Below, piece by piece: positions 35,133 through 47,372 of a DNA stretch of 64,000 nucleotides. A program made the position numbers and the translations under genes. The stretch lies in assembly GCA_018524725.1 (NCBI GenBank), contig JAEUWP010000337.1, positions 62,001 through 126,000 on the forward strand. Reading direction: 5' to 3'. The notes under the pieces are model-generated. The model saw only the letters and a list, made by a program, of their open reading frames with translations, was not told where the DNA came from and ran no database searches. The stretch is from Podaxis mareebaensis (lineage: Eukaryota > Basidiomycota > Agaricomycetes > Agaricales > Agaricaceae). Each line of letters starts with the position of its first letter. The stretch's first letter is position 1.

Positions 35133-36342
35133 ATCGTAGGGGTAGCACGCGAATTAATGAGGCATCCTAGTCGCGTCGCGCGTTGTTATGGTTTATGTAC
35201 GACTCACGTGTGCCAGCTAAGTACATAACTGCATCAAAGATATTCCCACGCTTGACCTATCTTATCGACTCTCCCCTTGAATCGGAAGCCCGGAGATTAA
35301 CCAACATAGACTTACCGTTAACCCAATTAGATTTCTGCATACTCTCGGACCGCCGCAGTACCCGATGCATGAGGTAGCACTGTGATATCCAAACTCGCGA
35401 ACGAGTAGGAACCTTGGAACAGGGTCACCAAATTTACCACACAAAGTAAGTCTTAAGTATTGGTGATTCATCCACCAACGGCTTACTGAAGCCCACAATC
35501 ACCCAAAACCATCTTAACCCCGAACTACATGGTGGCTCCCCACCCTTCGTTCAGTCCTTCCATTTATTCCCAACCTAACAACTGTCCATCCACATGATAC
35601 AATTATATTCAGATTCATGCCCACATCTCTCCTTGACTTATATCCCAATCTTGCAAACGACATTTTTTTCAGTTAACATCCTCCGAGACACATATCTTGG
35701 ACAAGATCATTCCATCTCCTGAACTCTTGACGAATATCCCTAAAATGAAGTCAGTTTTAGTCATACGGACAGGAACTTTTTCTGTATCAAAGTTGAAGTC
35801 ATCCTTTGTGGTCCTTTGCAATATCCTCCCCTTCTTGTGGTTGTCCTACCTCGAGCACTTAGCAAACCTACGAGATTTGCCTATTTGCCACCATCTTTCA
35901 AAATCCAAAAGGCCTACTATTTGGATGGCCCTATATCTTCGGTCAACTCCTATATTCGCAAGGAGCCACTTCCTACACATTTTGGCGTGGTCATCAGGCT
36001 GCCAAGTCATCTCACCCTTTTTTACCTCCGCCTTCAAGCCTTGACATTCTTTCTCCCCGTGATTTGCACCATTGGGGATTCAAATTTGCACTCCATGTGT
36101 TGTAAAATTTTATCACACATTCCTTGCCTTCCAACCCCACCCCCAGTTCAACCCCACGTTTCTACTATACTTCCGCACGGTGAGGGCGGCATACTAGAAT
36201 CACCTCCAGTGGACCCACAAATAGGGATATACACGTGACTCGATCGCCAAAAGTTGGTTGGCGGAGATTATCTAATCACCTCATTGGTCTTTCTGATTTC
36301 GAGTCAGGCAGCCGACAAACCTTGCTATTGCTTACCACCACA
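35133..36342. other. Bidirectional promoter region MCM10 / eIF2-gamma
   Basis: A 1.2-kb gap between divergent start codons. It is pyrimidine-rich on the plus strand near 36090-36180, upstream of eIF2-gamma, as is common for highly expressed fungal genes. Frames within it are unsupported. Confidence 0.5.
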
Positions 36343-38074
36343 ATGCCAGGCGACGAGACACTCCAGAAACGCGAACAAGACTCTGAGTCCGAAGAAGATG
36401 ATGATGACGAGCTCGAACAGGTCCCTCATGTCGACGTTGACGTTACAAAACTCAACCCACTATCGCCTGAAGTTATCTCAAAACAGGTGTGTGTCTCCGA
36501 AGTTCTTGTGTATCCCCGCGATCTCATTGCGCTTTTGCGCTGTCCGATTTGTAGGCAACAATCAACCTTGGTACACGACATCCTACTCTATCCTCGGAGA
36601 ACTATCGCATTGATTCACAATTTGATTGAACATCGTATAGGTACCATTGGCCATGTCGCCCATGGTAAATCAACAGTAGTAAAAGCAATATCTGGGGTCA
36701 TGACAGTTCGCTTCAAAAACGAGCTCGTCCGTAATATCACCATCAAGCTCGGTTATGCTAACGCCAAAGTGTGTCTCTAATCCCCTCATGTCGAAGGTTG
36801 TACTAATCTGATCACCTTAATTCAGATCTACAAATGTGAAAACCCCGCCTGCCCACGACCAGGCTGCTACAGATCATATCGTTCCGATAAGGAAGATAAT
36901 CCACCTTGCGAGCGACCAGGATGTGGTCACCGCATGAAACTCGTCCGCCATGTTTCGTTCGTCGATTGCCCCGGACATGATATCCTCATGGCTACAATGT
37001 TAAACGGTGCTGCCGTCATGGACGCCGCTCTTCTCCTCATCGCCGGGAATGAAACATGTCCTCAGCCTCAAACCTCCGAACACTTAGCAGCTGTTGAGAT
37101 CATGAAACTCGAAAATATCATCATTCTGCAAAACAAGGTGGATCTGATCAAGGAGGCTCAGGCATTAGAGCATCAAAAGAGCATATCTGCATTCGTGAAA
37201 GGTGAGCCGACTTCCTCTTCGTTCACTCAGACGGAATTCTCACAAAAATAACAGGCACTGTTGCCGAAAACTCCCCCATCGTCCCCATTTCCGCCCAGCT
37301 CAAATACAACATCGACGCCGTCAATGAATACATCGTCAAACGAATCCCCATCCCCGTCCGCGACTTTTCCTCAGACCCCAAACTCATCGTCATCCGCTCC
37401 TTCGATGTCAACAAGCCCGGTGCTGAAGTTGACGAACTTAAGGGAGGTGTTGCTGGTGGTTCCATCCTTACGGGTGTGCTCCGCCTCGGGCAGGAAGTCG
37501 AAATCCGACCGGGTATAGTCACCAAGGATAGCTCCGGCAAGACAAAATGCAAGCCGATCTTTAGCCGCATTTTGAGTTTGCACGCCGAAAACAACTTGTT
37601 GCAGTTCGCCGTCCCGGGTGGATTGATTGGTGTAGGTACGAGGATTGATCCCACACTCTGTCGTGCGGACAGGTTGGTCGGCCAGGTATTGGGTGCTGTG
37701 GGCAAGCTACCCAAAATCTACACAGGTAAGCGCGCAAACACTTCCACACTCATATGTTTCCTCACCTCCGTTCTTCAGAACTCGAAATCAGCTTATTCCT
37801 CCTCCGTCGTCTGCTCGGTGTCAAGACCGAAGACAAGAAGCAAACCAAAGTCTCTAAACTTACCAAGGGCGAGCTGCTCCTCATCAACATCGGGTCAACA
37901 TCCACCGGCGGCCGTGTGCTCTCCGTCAAGGCTGATCTTGCAAAGATCCAACTTACGTCACCGGCATGTACGGAAGTGGGTGAGAAGGTCGCCTTGTCCC
38001 GTCGTATTGAGAAGCATTGGCGTCTGGTCGGATGGGGGAGCGTGCAACGCGGCACGGTGTTGGAGGTGGATTAG
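36343..38074 (+). CDS. GCD11: Translation initiation factor eIF2 subunit gamma
   Basis: Six exons (36343-36486, 36555-36570, 36641-36768, 36826-37201, 37255-37725, 37779-38074) sum to 476 aa. An acidic N-terminus ([13 protein letters not shown]) is followed by a translational GTPase domain with P-loop [10 protein letters not shown]3 DCPGH and G4 NKVD. The zinc-ribbon insertion typical of eIF2-gamma is present ([19 protein letters not shown]). Domains II and III follow, ending in [15 protein letters not shown]. The protein binds GTP and initiator Met-tRNA and delivers them to the 40S ribosome. Exon 2 is only 16 nt, yet the join restores [15 protein letters not shown] exactly. The start gives the usual short acidic leader. 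Confidence 0.98.
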
Positions 38075-38837
38075 AGGCGTCCGTGGTGATGTAGTTAGTT
38101 GGTTGTTGGCAGTTGTTAGATCTTTCCTAGATCGCATTTCCATCTTCTGTCTTCTCGAATCTCACAGCACGGTCGCGCCACTGTGAGCCAGATTGCATAT
38201 TAGCCCCTAATGATCTATGAGAAGACCCGTGTGTTCATATTCTTACATCTAGTCATTCAGACAACCGAGGGCTCCTCTTAGGTTAGTCGATAAATATACT
38301 GCAAGGGTTGGAAGGGATCGGGGAACGTATCTACCAAGAGCCCGGAGTAACCGCAGACATGTAACCTGCCTGATCTCGGACCTTCCAGACAGAAGACATA
38401 GTAAGAACGGAAGGTCCAAGACCTGGGAGCATCGCTCCTATCAGTGAGTTCTGCCAACAAAGGAGGCAAGACACATCTGGAATTATATCACACTTGATTC
38501 TGTTCGCGAATAATTGAAAACTGATAGGTCTGTGCAAGCAGAGCGACACGTCAATCACCCAGAATCCAAGTGTCCAATTAAAGTATAAGTCGACATGTGG
38601 AACTTGATTACAGGAATCGCAAGACCTAGTGCCCTCTCCGTATCGTTGTAGCGTGTTTGCAGGTTATAGTTGTAATAATAGCTCTGACGCAGAAGAAACG
38701 CCGGCTGCTCGGTGGCATGCGGGCCCGAAACATATCATCATCCCGTCAAGGACCTAGGAAAGAAAGGTCTGTTGATATGCGCAAATCAATGGTACAGAAA
38801 CGAAACAATCGCACCCTAACATGATAGTCTCCTATGA
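38075..38837. other. Intergenic between convergent genes
   Basis: About 760 bp between the 3' ends of eIF2-gamma and the RING-CH gene. No supported coding sequence. Confidence 0.5.
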
Positions 38838-40708
38838 CTATTGGGGATCGATCCGTCCCAGCGCTCTGTACGCCAGCTCAGCCCCCGACGTACGTCGTCT
38901 TCTAGGCGGCGGATTCGGGAACGAAGGCACCAAATCAAGCTCTCTGATATCCACACCCGCGAAATCCTTATTTTTTACCTTCCTCGTCTCGATCTCACGT
39001 TTGGCAAGCCACAGGTGTGCGAGATACAAACAATCTTTCGCCTAAAAGACCACAAATCAGTGCCGATTGTTCACATGAAGTGCGATAAATAAAGGAGAAG
39101 ACGGACACGTACCACGACGAACAATCCTAACCCAATTGAGTTCCTCCACCACACCGGATCCAACTCTGCCCACGTCTTCGTACCGCCCCACAAACTCCCA
39201 CAGACAACTTTTGCCAAATGCCCTATTTTGCCTCCAAAGCCGCTAGTACCATTATTCCCACTCGGGTATGCATACACTGATGGCGGCAAACCGTTCAACA
39301 GTCGCCGGTGTTGTTTGATCCCGAGGAACTCGCGGAGCAGATGTGAATATTTCGAGAGGCGGAAGAGGAGTGTGCCCATGACATTCGAAATATATGGGAT
39401 CAGAAGGGCACCACCTACACGCCTGCCTAAGGACGTTGCGTTGATTTCGATGAGACGTTCTGCTGCTGCCAAATTTGCTACGTTGGGGTCTTGTGGTGCC
39501 TCGTTGGCATTATCACCGTTGCGATTGGCGTTCGCGTTTGCATTGTTGGCAACATTGGGAGCACCAGCAGCGGCATCATCATCCCCATGTCCTTCCTCCA
39601 ATACATCCACATTCTGCTCATTCCCATTCGCATCTTGCACGTTTGCTCTGATCCTTATCATAAAGGGGCCCTCATTAAGCTGCAACCCTAGTCTTCCTCC
39701 CCTTCCAGCCTCGCTCAATTTCCCACCTAAAAGCCACAAGGCAGCCCGCTGCAACATTTTCCTATACACCATTCGCACGATGGGCGCAATGAATAATCCG
39801 AAGATGACAGGAGAAGGTGGCCACGCGCGCAGACGGGGTGAGTGGGGCCGATCACGTTTGTGCCATGGCTCGTGATGCATCCATTGGTGCGCGACTGGTG
39901 ATGGTGGCCAGACGAGGAGGATGGGGAGGAGTGTGGGAAGGGACGTTTTCGGGGATGCGGAGAGGCGGGAGGAAATTAAGGAGATGGGGAGAAGGGGGAG
40001 ATTGATGAATGCCGTCCAAGGCCAGTTGGAGGGGTCATCTGTGAGGAGCATGTCGAACATTCTAACAGGCTTTGTTAGCGACTGCATAGGAAATGGGATG
40101 AGGACATACTCTTTGCCGACATACTGTCTGATTGCCCAAGCACCATATGCAGTCAACATGATATACACACCTACAAAGCCAAAGAAATTACATCAGTAAA
40201 ATCCACAACACCCTCCCTCTCACAGGAAGTGCTGCACGCACCCGAGCCCATAACACCCATAACACCCGCAACGCCGACCAAGGTAAACATCCCACCTACT
40301 TTCTGGAGTACGCGATTTCCCGCACTGAGGACGTCAAGCAAAATAGACTTTTCGCTCTCGAGTTCATAATTTGCGCCGCACTGCGGACATTTGAGTGCAT
40401 TTTGTGCTCGTGAGGAGTTACCTTGCGCAGACTGGATCCATTGAAGCAGACAAGATTCGTGTGCTATGAGCGTGCAGTTGCATGGGTGCGTCCAAGGCCG
40501 TGGAGGGCCTTCGTATACTGTAGGAGAATATTCGAGTGAGCGTGGCCACCGGTTGGAGGACGGAGGACAGACCTGCGTCGTATGGCTCCTCTTCACGACA
40601 GATGTAACATAGTTTGACCTATGATCTGGTTAGTGAATCTGGTTTACAGGGTGCGGAAGACATTACTCGAAGGTCGTCGACAGTGGGTACACGGGAAGCA
40701 GACATCAT
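38838..40708 (-). CDS. RING-CH (MARCH-type) membrane E3 ubiquitin ligase
   Basis: Five exons (40667-40708, 40573-40618, 40242-40517, 39113-40170, 38838-39041) sum to 541 aa. The N-terminal RING-CH finger has CYIC (18-21), then HPCNC, a His and Cys in LIAHESCLLQW, and a final CPQC. Cys at the fourth position and His at the fifth is the RING-CH order. Hydrophobic segments follow: VGGMFTLVGVAGVMGVMG with VYIMLTAYGAWAI, PVIFGLFIAPIVRM, and segments near the C-terminus. An Asn/Ala/Asp-rich loop (ANNANANANRNGDNANEA) separates them. Such ligases ubiquitinate membrane proteins of the ER, mitochondria or endosomes; the site here is unknown. Two adjacent in-frame ATG codons begin the frame (40708 and 40705). 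Confidence 0.93.
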
Positions 40709-41089
40709 CGTCTGAGGACAAGCTTCATTGCATTCTCACGCATATAGCTTGTGACATCGCTCGCGTCACCCGTCTATGGTATATTTAATCCAAGATTTTA
40801 ATTTATACCCCATCCGGTCACTTGAACCCAACATTGTTCTGGATCCTTGGAGGGGGTCGCAATACAAAATCTGACCGGAATATCAGTATTTTAAGCTTCG
40901 CCGCATTTCAAATTTTCATGACTCATAATTTCACATCTCAGCCTGTGATGTATGGAATTTCTCTGCACTAGAAGCCCACAAGTCCAAGATCTGATTTCTC
41001 TCAGCCGGTCTCGATGATAGCCAGCATAACCACCGAGAACGCCTCCATTTCTCCAAAACCGCAAACTTCTCCACCACATCAACCAAAAC
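40709..41089. other. Intergenic
   Basis: About 380 bp between the RING-CH start and the 3' end of the F-box gene on the same strand. Nothing was recognised. Confidence 0.5.
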
Positions 41090-42674
41090 TCATACAACAT
41101 CAACAACCATGCAGGTACCTCCGTCACCCTCGTAAACCACGATCCGGCCCAGCTCTTCACTGTACCCGGCCAAACGATACAGTTCACCATCTCTCGGTCT
41201 AGGAAGCGCGTCCGTGACCGTCCTTCGTGAACCCTGAAGCTTAGTTCCTGAATCATCCCAAATATGATGAATCACATCAGTCGCCCCCCGCACGGGATCG
41301 AGAAAGAGTGAGTGTTGGTAACCCATTACTGTAATAACTGACCACGCAAACAGCGCATTTGCTAGCTTCTTCAGTTTAGGAGCTGTAGCGATATCACGAG
41401 GGATGTCGATTCCCCATATACAGTCTCTTACAGTGAACGTAAATCGCACTGCTTTAGGCAGAAATATCGGAGTAGAGAGCCTGGGAGGTGCGATACCAAA
41501 CCCCATTACCGTGGTTGGTGAACAGGATGTATGGTGCATAGGGCGAGTGTCCCCATCCTGGGCGTGAGCAATCTGGCCTACCGAGTAAATTTCGATCCGC
41601 TCCCCAGTGAGGATGATCCTCTCGCCCCATGCAAGGTGAGCACTAGACTTGAGGGGAAGATCAGCTGTGGGCAACTACGTCACTGCGACTAAAGGCTCAC
41701 AAGTGACTGGTAACCGATTTCTATCGTCATCGTCTTGGATTGGGTAGATTGGCCATCCTTGAAGTATCTGGTCACGGACATTGACAGCACCACGGCTGCA
41801 TCTCGTCGAATATCCAAAAAAAATTCGCCATCGAGAGCCCCGCATACATGAAAGCCCGAAGAAGGTTTACGAATACTTGTCAAATGTTCGGCGTGCAATT
41901 TGGCATTGGATCCGTGTCCAACGAGCTCAATTTTGTAGATTTCAACGGGTACCTCATGTGGTTGCGGTTCGTCTACAACGATGCATCCATGAGAAAAGCG
42001 ACAGGCATGAAAATTATCGTGGCCATACTGGATAAATCGCACCAGAGAGCCACACGGATAGACAATCGCTGTTGCGAGGAATCAACCCAATGTGCCCGGA
42101 GCCACCTAACCGAACCTGCATTACCACGCTCAAGAAGAACCTCCCCTTTCGATTCAGAACGCTCAAGATCGAACGCATAGATTTTCCCTTGGGACTCTCC
42201 AAACATAAGAAACCATCGTCCACCAGGAAGAAGAGTCGAATACCCGGAGCCTTCTTCAATGCCACAGAACAAGCGTGTACGGGGAGGATTCGCAACATCG
42301 ATTGTAGGGGATGTGCGCCAGAATTCCTCAACACGAAGCCTCGATAGAGTCCATTGCGCGAGTTCCCCGCTTGTATAGTCCGTCCATGGAGCCTCGAGGT
42401 GTGAGTGGCCAGGGCGTGATTCCAGTTCCCGCACGAAACCATGCCACAGCCTCCGGTCAGTGGTTACTCGATGTAAGGTCGTACAAGTCTACGTCGAAGT
42501 AGGTACATTATGACACATTGTAAGCTGAGACATGGAGGGCAAGAAGGGACGATATGTTCGCACCTGTTTAACTGTCAGAAGGCTCCTCGCATCGATGCTT
42601 CGCAAAATTTCATATAGGATCTCCTGAGGGAGGGTGAGGAGAGTTGGTTTCTGGTGGATTGTTGCGTTCTTCAT
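41090..42674 (-). CDS. F-box protein, intact copy of an inverted paralog pair
   Basis: Four exons (42564-42674, 42029-42488, 41701-41972, 41090-41647) sum to 466 aa. The F-box occupies about residues 12-55 (LPQEILYEILRSIDARSLL, then VKQTCTTLHRVTTDRRLWHG). The remaining 400 residues have a beta-strand rhythm with repeated short blocks (LLPGGRWFLMFGESQGKIYA, YSVGQIAHAQ, YSEELGRIVVYEGD) that suggests a propeller-like fold, though this is not provable by eye. In SCF ligases the F-box binds Skp1 and the rest picks the substrate. A paralog with the same intron positions lies at 57270-58856 on the other strand. That copy has two frame disruptions, while this one is clean. Confidence 0.9.
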
Positions 42675-43923
42675 GAACCAAAGGAAATGGTCATAAGCGC
42701 TAGCTATGCCCGAGAATGTTGGAGGCCAAGCGCGTACCGAGGCAGGCGTAGGACCAGGAACATATATGCTTAATTACTTAGATATTATCGGACACGATCG
42801 TGACGTAGCTAGTTTCATTCTTGATGATTATGTAGAAGTCTCTCTTATTCTCCTAACAGTAAACCCCTTTATCTGTCTTATATACGTAGCATAGTGGTGA
42901 GACTCCCTCAGCCGTCGTACCGTTAACGAGCGACTGAGGTGAGCCAATCGTCTAAGTCTTTACTATGTTTAACTCATCACTCGTAGTGTATATTGCCTAC
43001 AGGTACCTACAATAAAGCCGTCGTACTGTTAACGAGCAACTGAGTGTATGTTGCTTACAGAGAAGCCGACCATTTAAGGGCCCTGTATGGCCGTGGTGCT
43101 GTGAAAATGGAGATAATCGGAAACCAGTTTGTTGCAGCATGGGATCAGATCAGGGGTTCGGCACCTAGCCTTTCATCTTGGTGTTGTACATAATCTACAC
43201 AATCACTGTTTTTTTTTCCACACTGCGAGTGTGAGGATAAACATATACACTATCATTAAAGACCTTCGCAATGCACCTTCAGACCGTTTTTGATGAATGA
43301 AGTGTTGGAGGGACCCACCAGGACCCACCTAGTCTGACAAGAATGCACTGGGAGGTAGACAGGCGAGGGTACATCACATAGGCCACCACTAATCATGTAC
43401 TCGACGTGAGGAAGGAGGTGACGGCATTACACGGGCTGATAAGATAATGATTGAATTCGTTTTGAGTGAGTGCGTGATATGTATGCTAGAGAGCACGTCC
43501 CTACAGTAGAACTGAGTAAAGTAGACTTCTGAAACAATGATAGAAACAGCCGCCTCCTAGTGGATGCCTTGAGAGTATTTTCAGCCCAGGTAATGCATTC
43601 CCAATCATCTTTCACCAGTTCTGGCCTTGCCCAACTTCCAAATCGTTTCAGTTATGATTAGCCAGATCGACCACCCGTTTGTTGACTTTGACAAGGTTCG
43701 AGTGTTGATAACCCATTCCCATAACAACATCTCTCAGAAGTGATGCACGGTCAGCCATCTTATCTATTCCAGGAGTTACAGAAATATCACGATGTAATGG
43801 GTCGCTGTGGTATTCCTAATCAGATTGACACCAAACCTGGAATTCTATTTCGTCATTCCATTCATGTATCCGGGCAACATAGCGATGCACTATTCAACAC
43901 CACAAGTCCCAGTCCCACCGAAC
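42675..43923. other. Intergenic with short direct repeats
   Basis: This 1.25-kb gap lies between the F-box 5' end and the aldo-keto reductase 3' end. It holds two 28-nt near-identical repeats, described separately, and a poly-T run near 43210. Small frames are unsupported. Confidence 0.5.
42911..43060. repeat. Pair of interspersed direct repeats
   Basis: GCCGTCGTACCGTTAACGAG begins a 28-nt unit at 42911-42938 that recurs at 43017-43044 with two mismatches. A second motif, AGTGTATATTGCCTACAG (42985-43002), recurs at 43043-43060 with two mismatches. The two spacings differ (106 and 58 nt), so this is not a simple tandem array. It could be a worn minisatellite or remnant footprints of an element. 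Confidence 0.7.
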
Positions 43924-45307
<1,384 letters not shown>

Positions 45308-45917
45308 TGTCGTTCGTTCAATCCGGGGTGGGTTGGAGCAGTAACCTAGATAGATAAACGACTCGGAGCAATATGTATGTCGCCATCAGTATTCTCATGC
45401 CCCCAGCTTGCTAAGCAGTTCACCAACCACATGATACAAGATGTCGCATGAGTGAGGCTCCGAAACTAAAAAAAAGTCACACATGCGAACGACGGAGGAA
45501 TTTCGTTAGTAGCTTGATAGACAGACAACCGCCTATCAGAAATGACGCGGGCTATAGCTATGAATAGCAACACATACGATCAGTCGAATCACGACTTCTA
45601 GGCTATTCGAGACGCTCAAGATCAAAACGAGATGGAAAGTCATAATAAGCCGATACCGGCACATAATCATATATTGAAATCTGATTACATAGGAGACAGG
45701 CTGTAGGAACACGGTGAGCACACCCGGATCGAGCGTTCTTTTGAGAGGAAGAAAGGAAGGGAAAGAAGGAAAGAAAAAGGGTAAGACAAAACCAAAATGG
45801 GGCAAGTGACAAGCATACAAGGGGGGCATAGAGTCAGCTTAATCAATGAGAGAAGAACAAAACCAGAAAAAAAAACAGACGTAGGGTAAGTCAATCGAAA
45901 GGACAAAAGGTCAACAC
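45308..45917. other. Intergenic
   Basis: About 610 bp between the start of the aldo-keto reductase and the stop of the SR protein, both on the minus strand. Purine-rich on the plus strand around 45740-45890. No gene is supported. Confidence 0.5.
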
Positions 45918-47090
45918 TCAATTATCATAAGGAGGGGTGCGTCCATTCTCCCTCTTCTCATCCCTATCCCTATGATCTCTCTCATCAATACCTGCACCAT
46001 GATAATCCTTCTTTCCAATATCGTCGGCGCTGTTCAAGGGCGGGGGTGTCCTCGCGCGCTCACGGTCCCTTTCACGGTCGCGGTCGCGGTCACGATCACC
46101 ATTGCGTTCATCCCTAATATCGCGGTCCCTGTCGCGTTCACGGTCGCGGTCTCGGTCATCGCGTCTCCTATCGGGGGACGGGGTCCTTCCACGCCTATCA
46201 GGAGACCTGGAACGGCCCCTCCTGCGGTCGCGGTCCCTATCGCGGTCACGGTCACGGTCGTAATCCCTGTCGCGGTCGTCCCTCCTGCGGGGGCTGCGAG
46301 AACGGTCCCGGCGAGGTGAACGTCTTTCGTAGCGCCACACAGAAGACGGGGGGTTCTTGGCCCACTGAAGCAGTCACGTGTAGGTATAGCGCTTACGGAC
46401 GGTTCGGGAAGTCATAAACATACCTGAATGCTTAACCGGCTGCCTTCGAAGTAGCGTCCATGCCTGAAATGAAAGGAAAATTTTTGCGTGAGGAATGAGG
46501 AAGGTGTGGATGGCAACGAGAGACACGTACATGTCGTAATAGGCGTCTTCGGCGTCACGGCCGTTGCGGAACTCCACAAAAGCATAACTGCACGAAGGTA
46601 GGGGGAGGGTCGAGGTTGAGCGAATCGTGTTTTCGGATCGATAGACGAGAGGAAGCAGGCGGGTCGAATCGGAATTTTTTCATTACACAGTCGACGGGCG
46701 ACGTTGAATGAACGTGATTTTCTCGCGAGTGTAAGGACGGAGAGAGAAAGCGAGCTCGCGTCGAAACAAAGGAGCGAACGAGAGGGGGGGCCCGTTGTCA
46801 GAAAAGACGGGTGGATCGAAGGGACTCGATGGTCGCGAAGAGGTCGAGTTGTCGAAGATCGACTGGGGCGAGAAAGAAGCTGCGCAGAGAAAGAGGACTT
46901 ACGGATTTGAGCTGGAGCGGGGGTTTCGAGGAGCAGGGACATCACAGCGGACGAGAGGACCAAAGCTGGGAGAGGGCGTGAGGTGGATTGGGGCGTGTAG
47001 AGAGAAGAGAACATACCGTTCAAACTCGTAGGCGAGGTCTCTCGCACGTGTCTGTGGGTGAAAACCAGAGACGAAGAGAATGCGCGGCAT
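45918..47090 (-). CDS. SR-type splicing factor, one RRM plus RD/RS tail
   Basis: Five exons (47017-47090, 46903-46965, 46531-46587, 46424-46463, 45918-46364) sum to 226 aa. The RRM (about 3-75) has RNP2 ILFVSGFH and RNP1-like YAFVEFRNG. DAEDAYYDMHGRYFEG follows, as in SRSF1-like and plant or fungal one-RRM SR proteins. After WAKNPPSS the rest is an Arg-rich low-complexity tail: RSRSPRRR, then long runs of alternating Arg-Asp, SPDRRGRTPSPDRRR, and an acidic end. RS dipeptides are expected phosphorylation sites, and the protein should act in nuclear pre-mRNA splicing. Intron 2 (46588-46902, 315 nt) is unusually long for this window, which may allow regulated splicing. The gene is divergent from the PPR gene with 113 bp between start codons. 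Confidence 0.94.
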
Positions 47091-47203
47091 CTTGACAGTG
47101 GTAAGGAGACGTGGGTTGCACCTGCCAAACGGTCCCTAAAAACACGTGTTTGGCTCTGTTTGCACACCACCCACCACCTTAGCGTCCCAATGTCTCGTCC
47201 CGC
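47091..47203. promoter_or_regulatory. Compact bidirectional promoter SR / PPR
   Basis: Only 113 bp separate the start codons of the divergent SR-factor and PPR genes, so the two promoters and 5' leaders must overlap or nest. The sequence includes CACGTG-like CACGTGTT at 47142. No transcription start is known. Confidence 0.6.
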
Positions 47204-47372
47204 ATGCGCAATATCCCTGCTGCCATTGCGAGTCTCAGAACACGCGTATTCTCAACCTCAATCCCCGTCCACTCCCTCAGACCGCCAAAGTACATTGCTC
47301 TTGCACACAAAGAGACCCGCCATCCTCTATGGCGCCTCCTCGATGCTCTCCGCCAGCCTAGACACCTCTTAG
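47190..47372 (+). other. Upstream ORF overlapping the PPR start
   Basis: An ATG at 47190 opens a 60-codon frame in a different register that runs over the PPR start codon at 47204 and stops at 47372. If the mRNA starts upstream of it, ribosomes would meet it first; its initiation context is weak. It may damp PPR translation or lie outside the transcript. Confidence 0.3.

Noticed and set aside
39228..39875. Open frame of 215 codons on the plus strand
   Set aside because: It is the antisense of the RING-CH exon 4; codons there follow the minus-strand membrane protein.
45972..46319. Plus-strand frame rich in Val/Ala
   Set aside because: Antisense of the Arg-Asp repeat tail of the SR protein.
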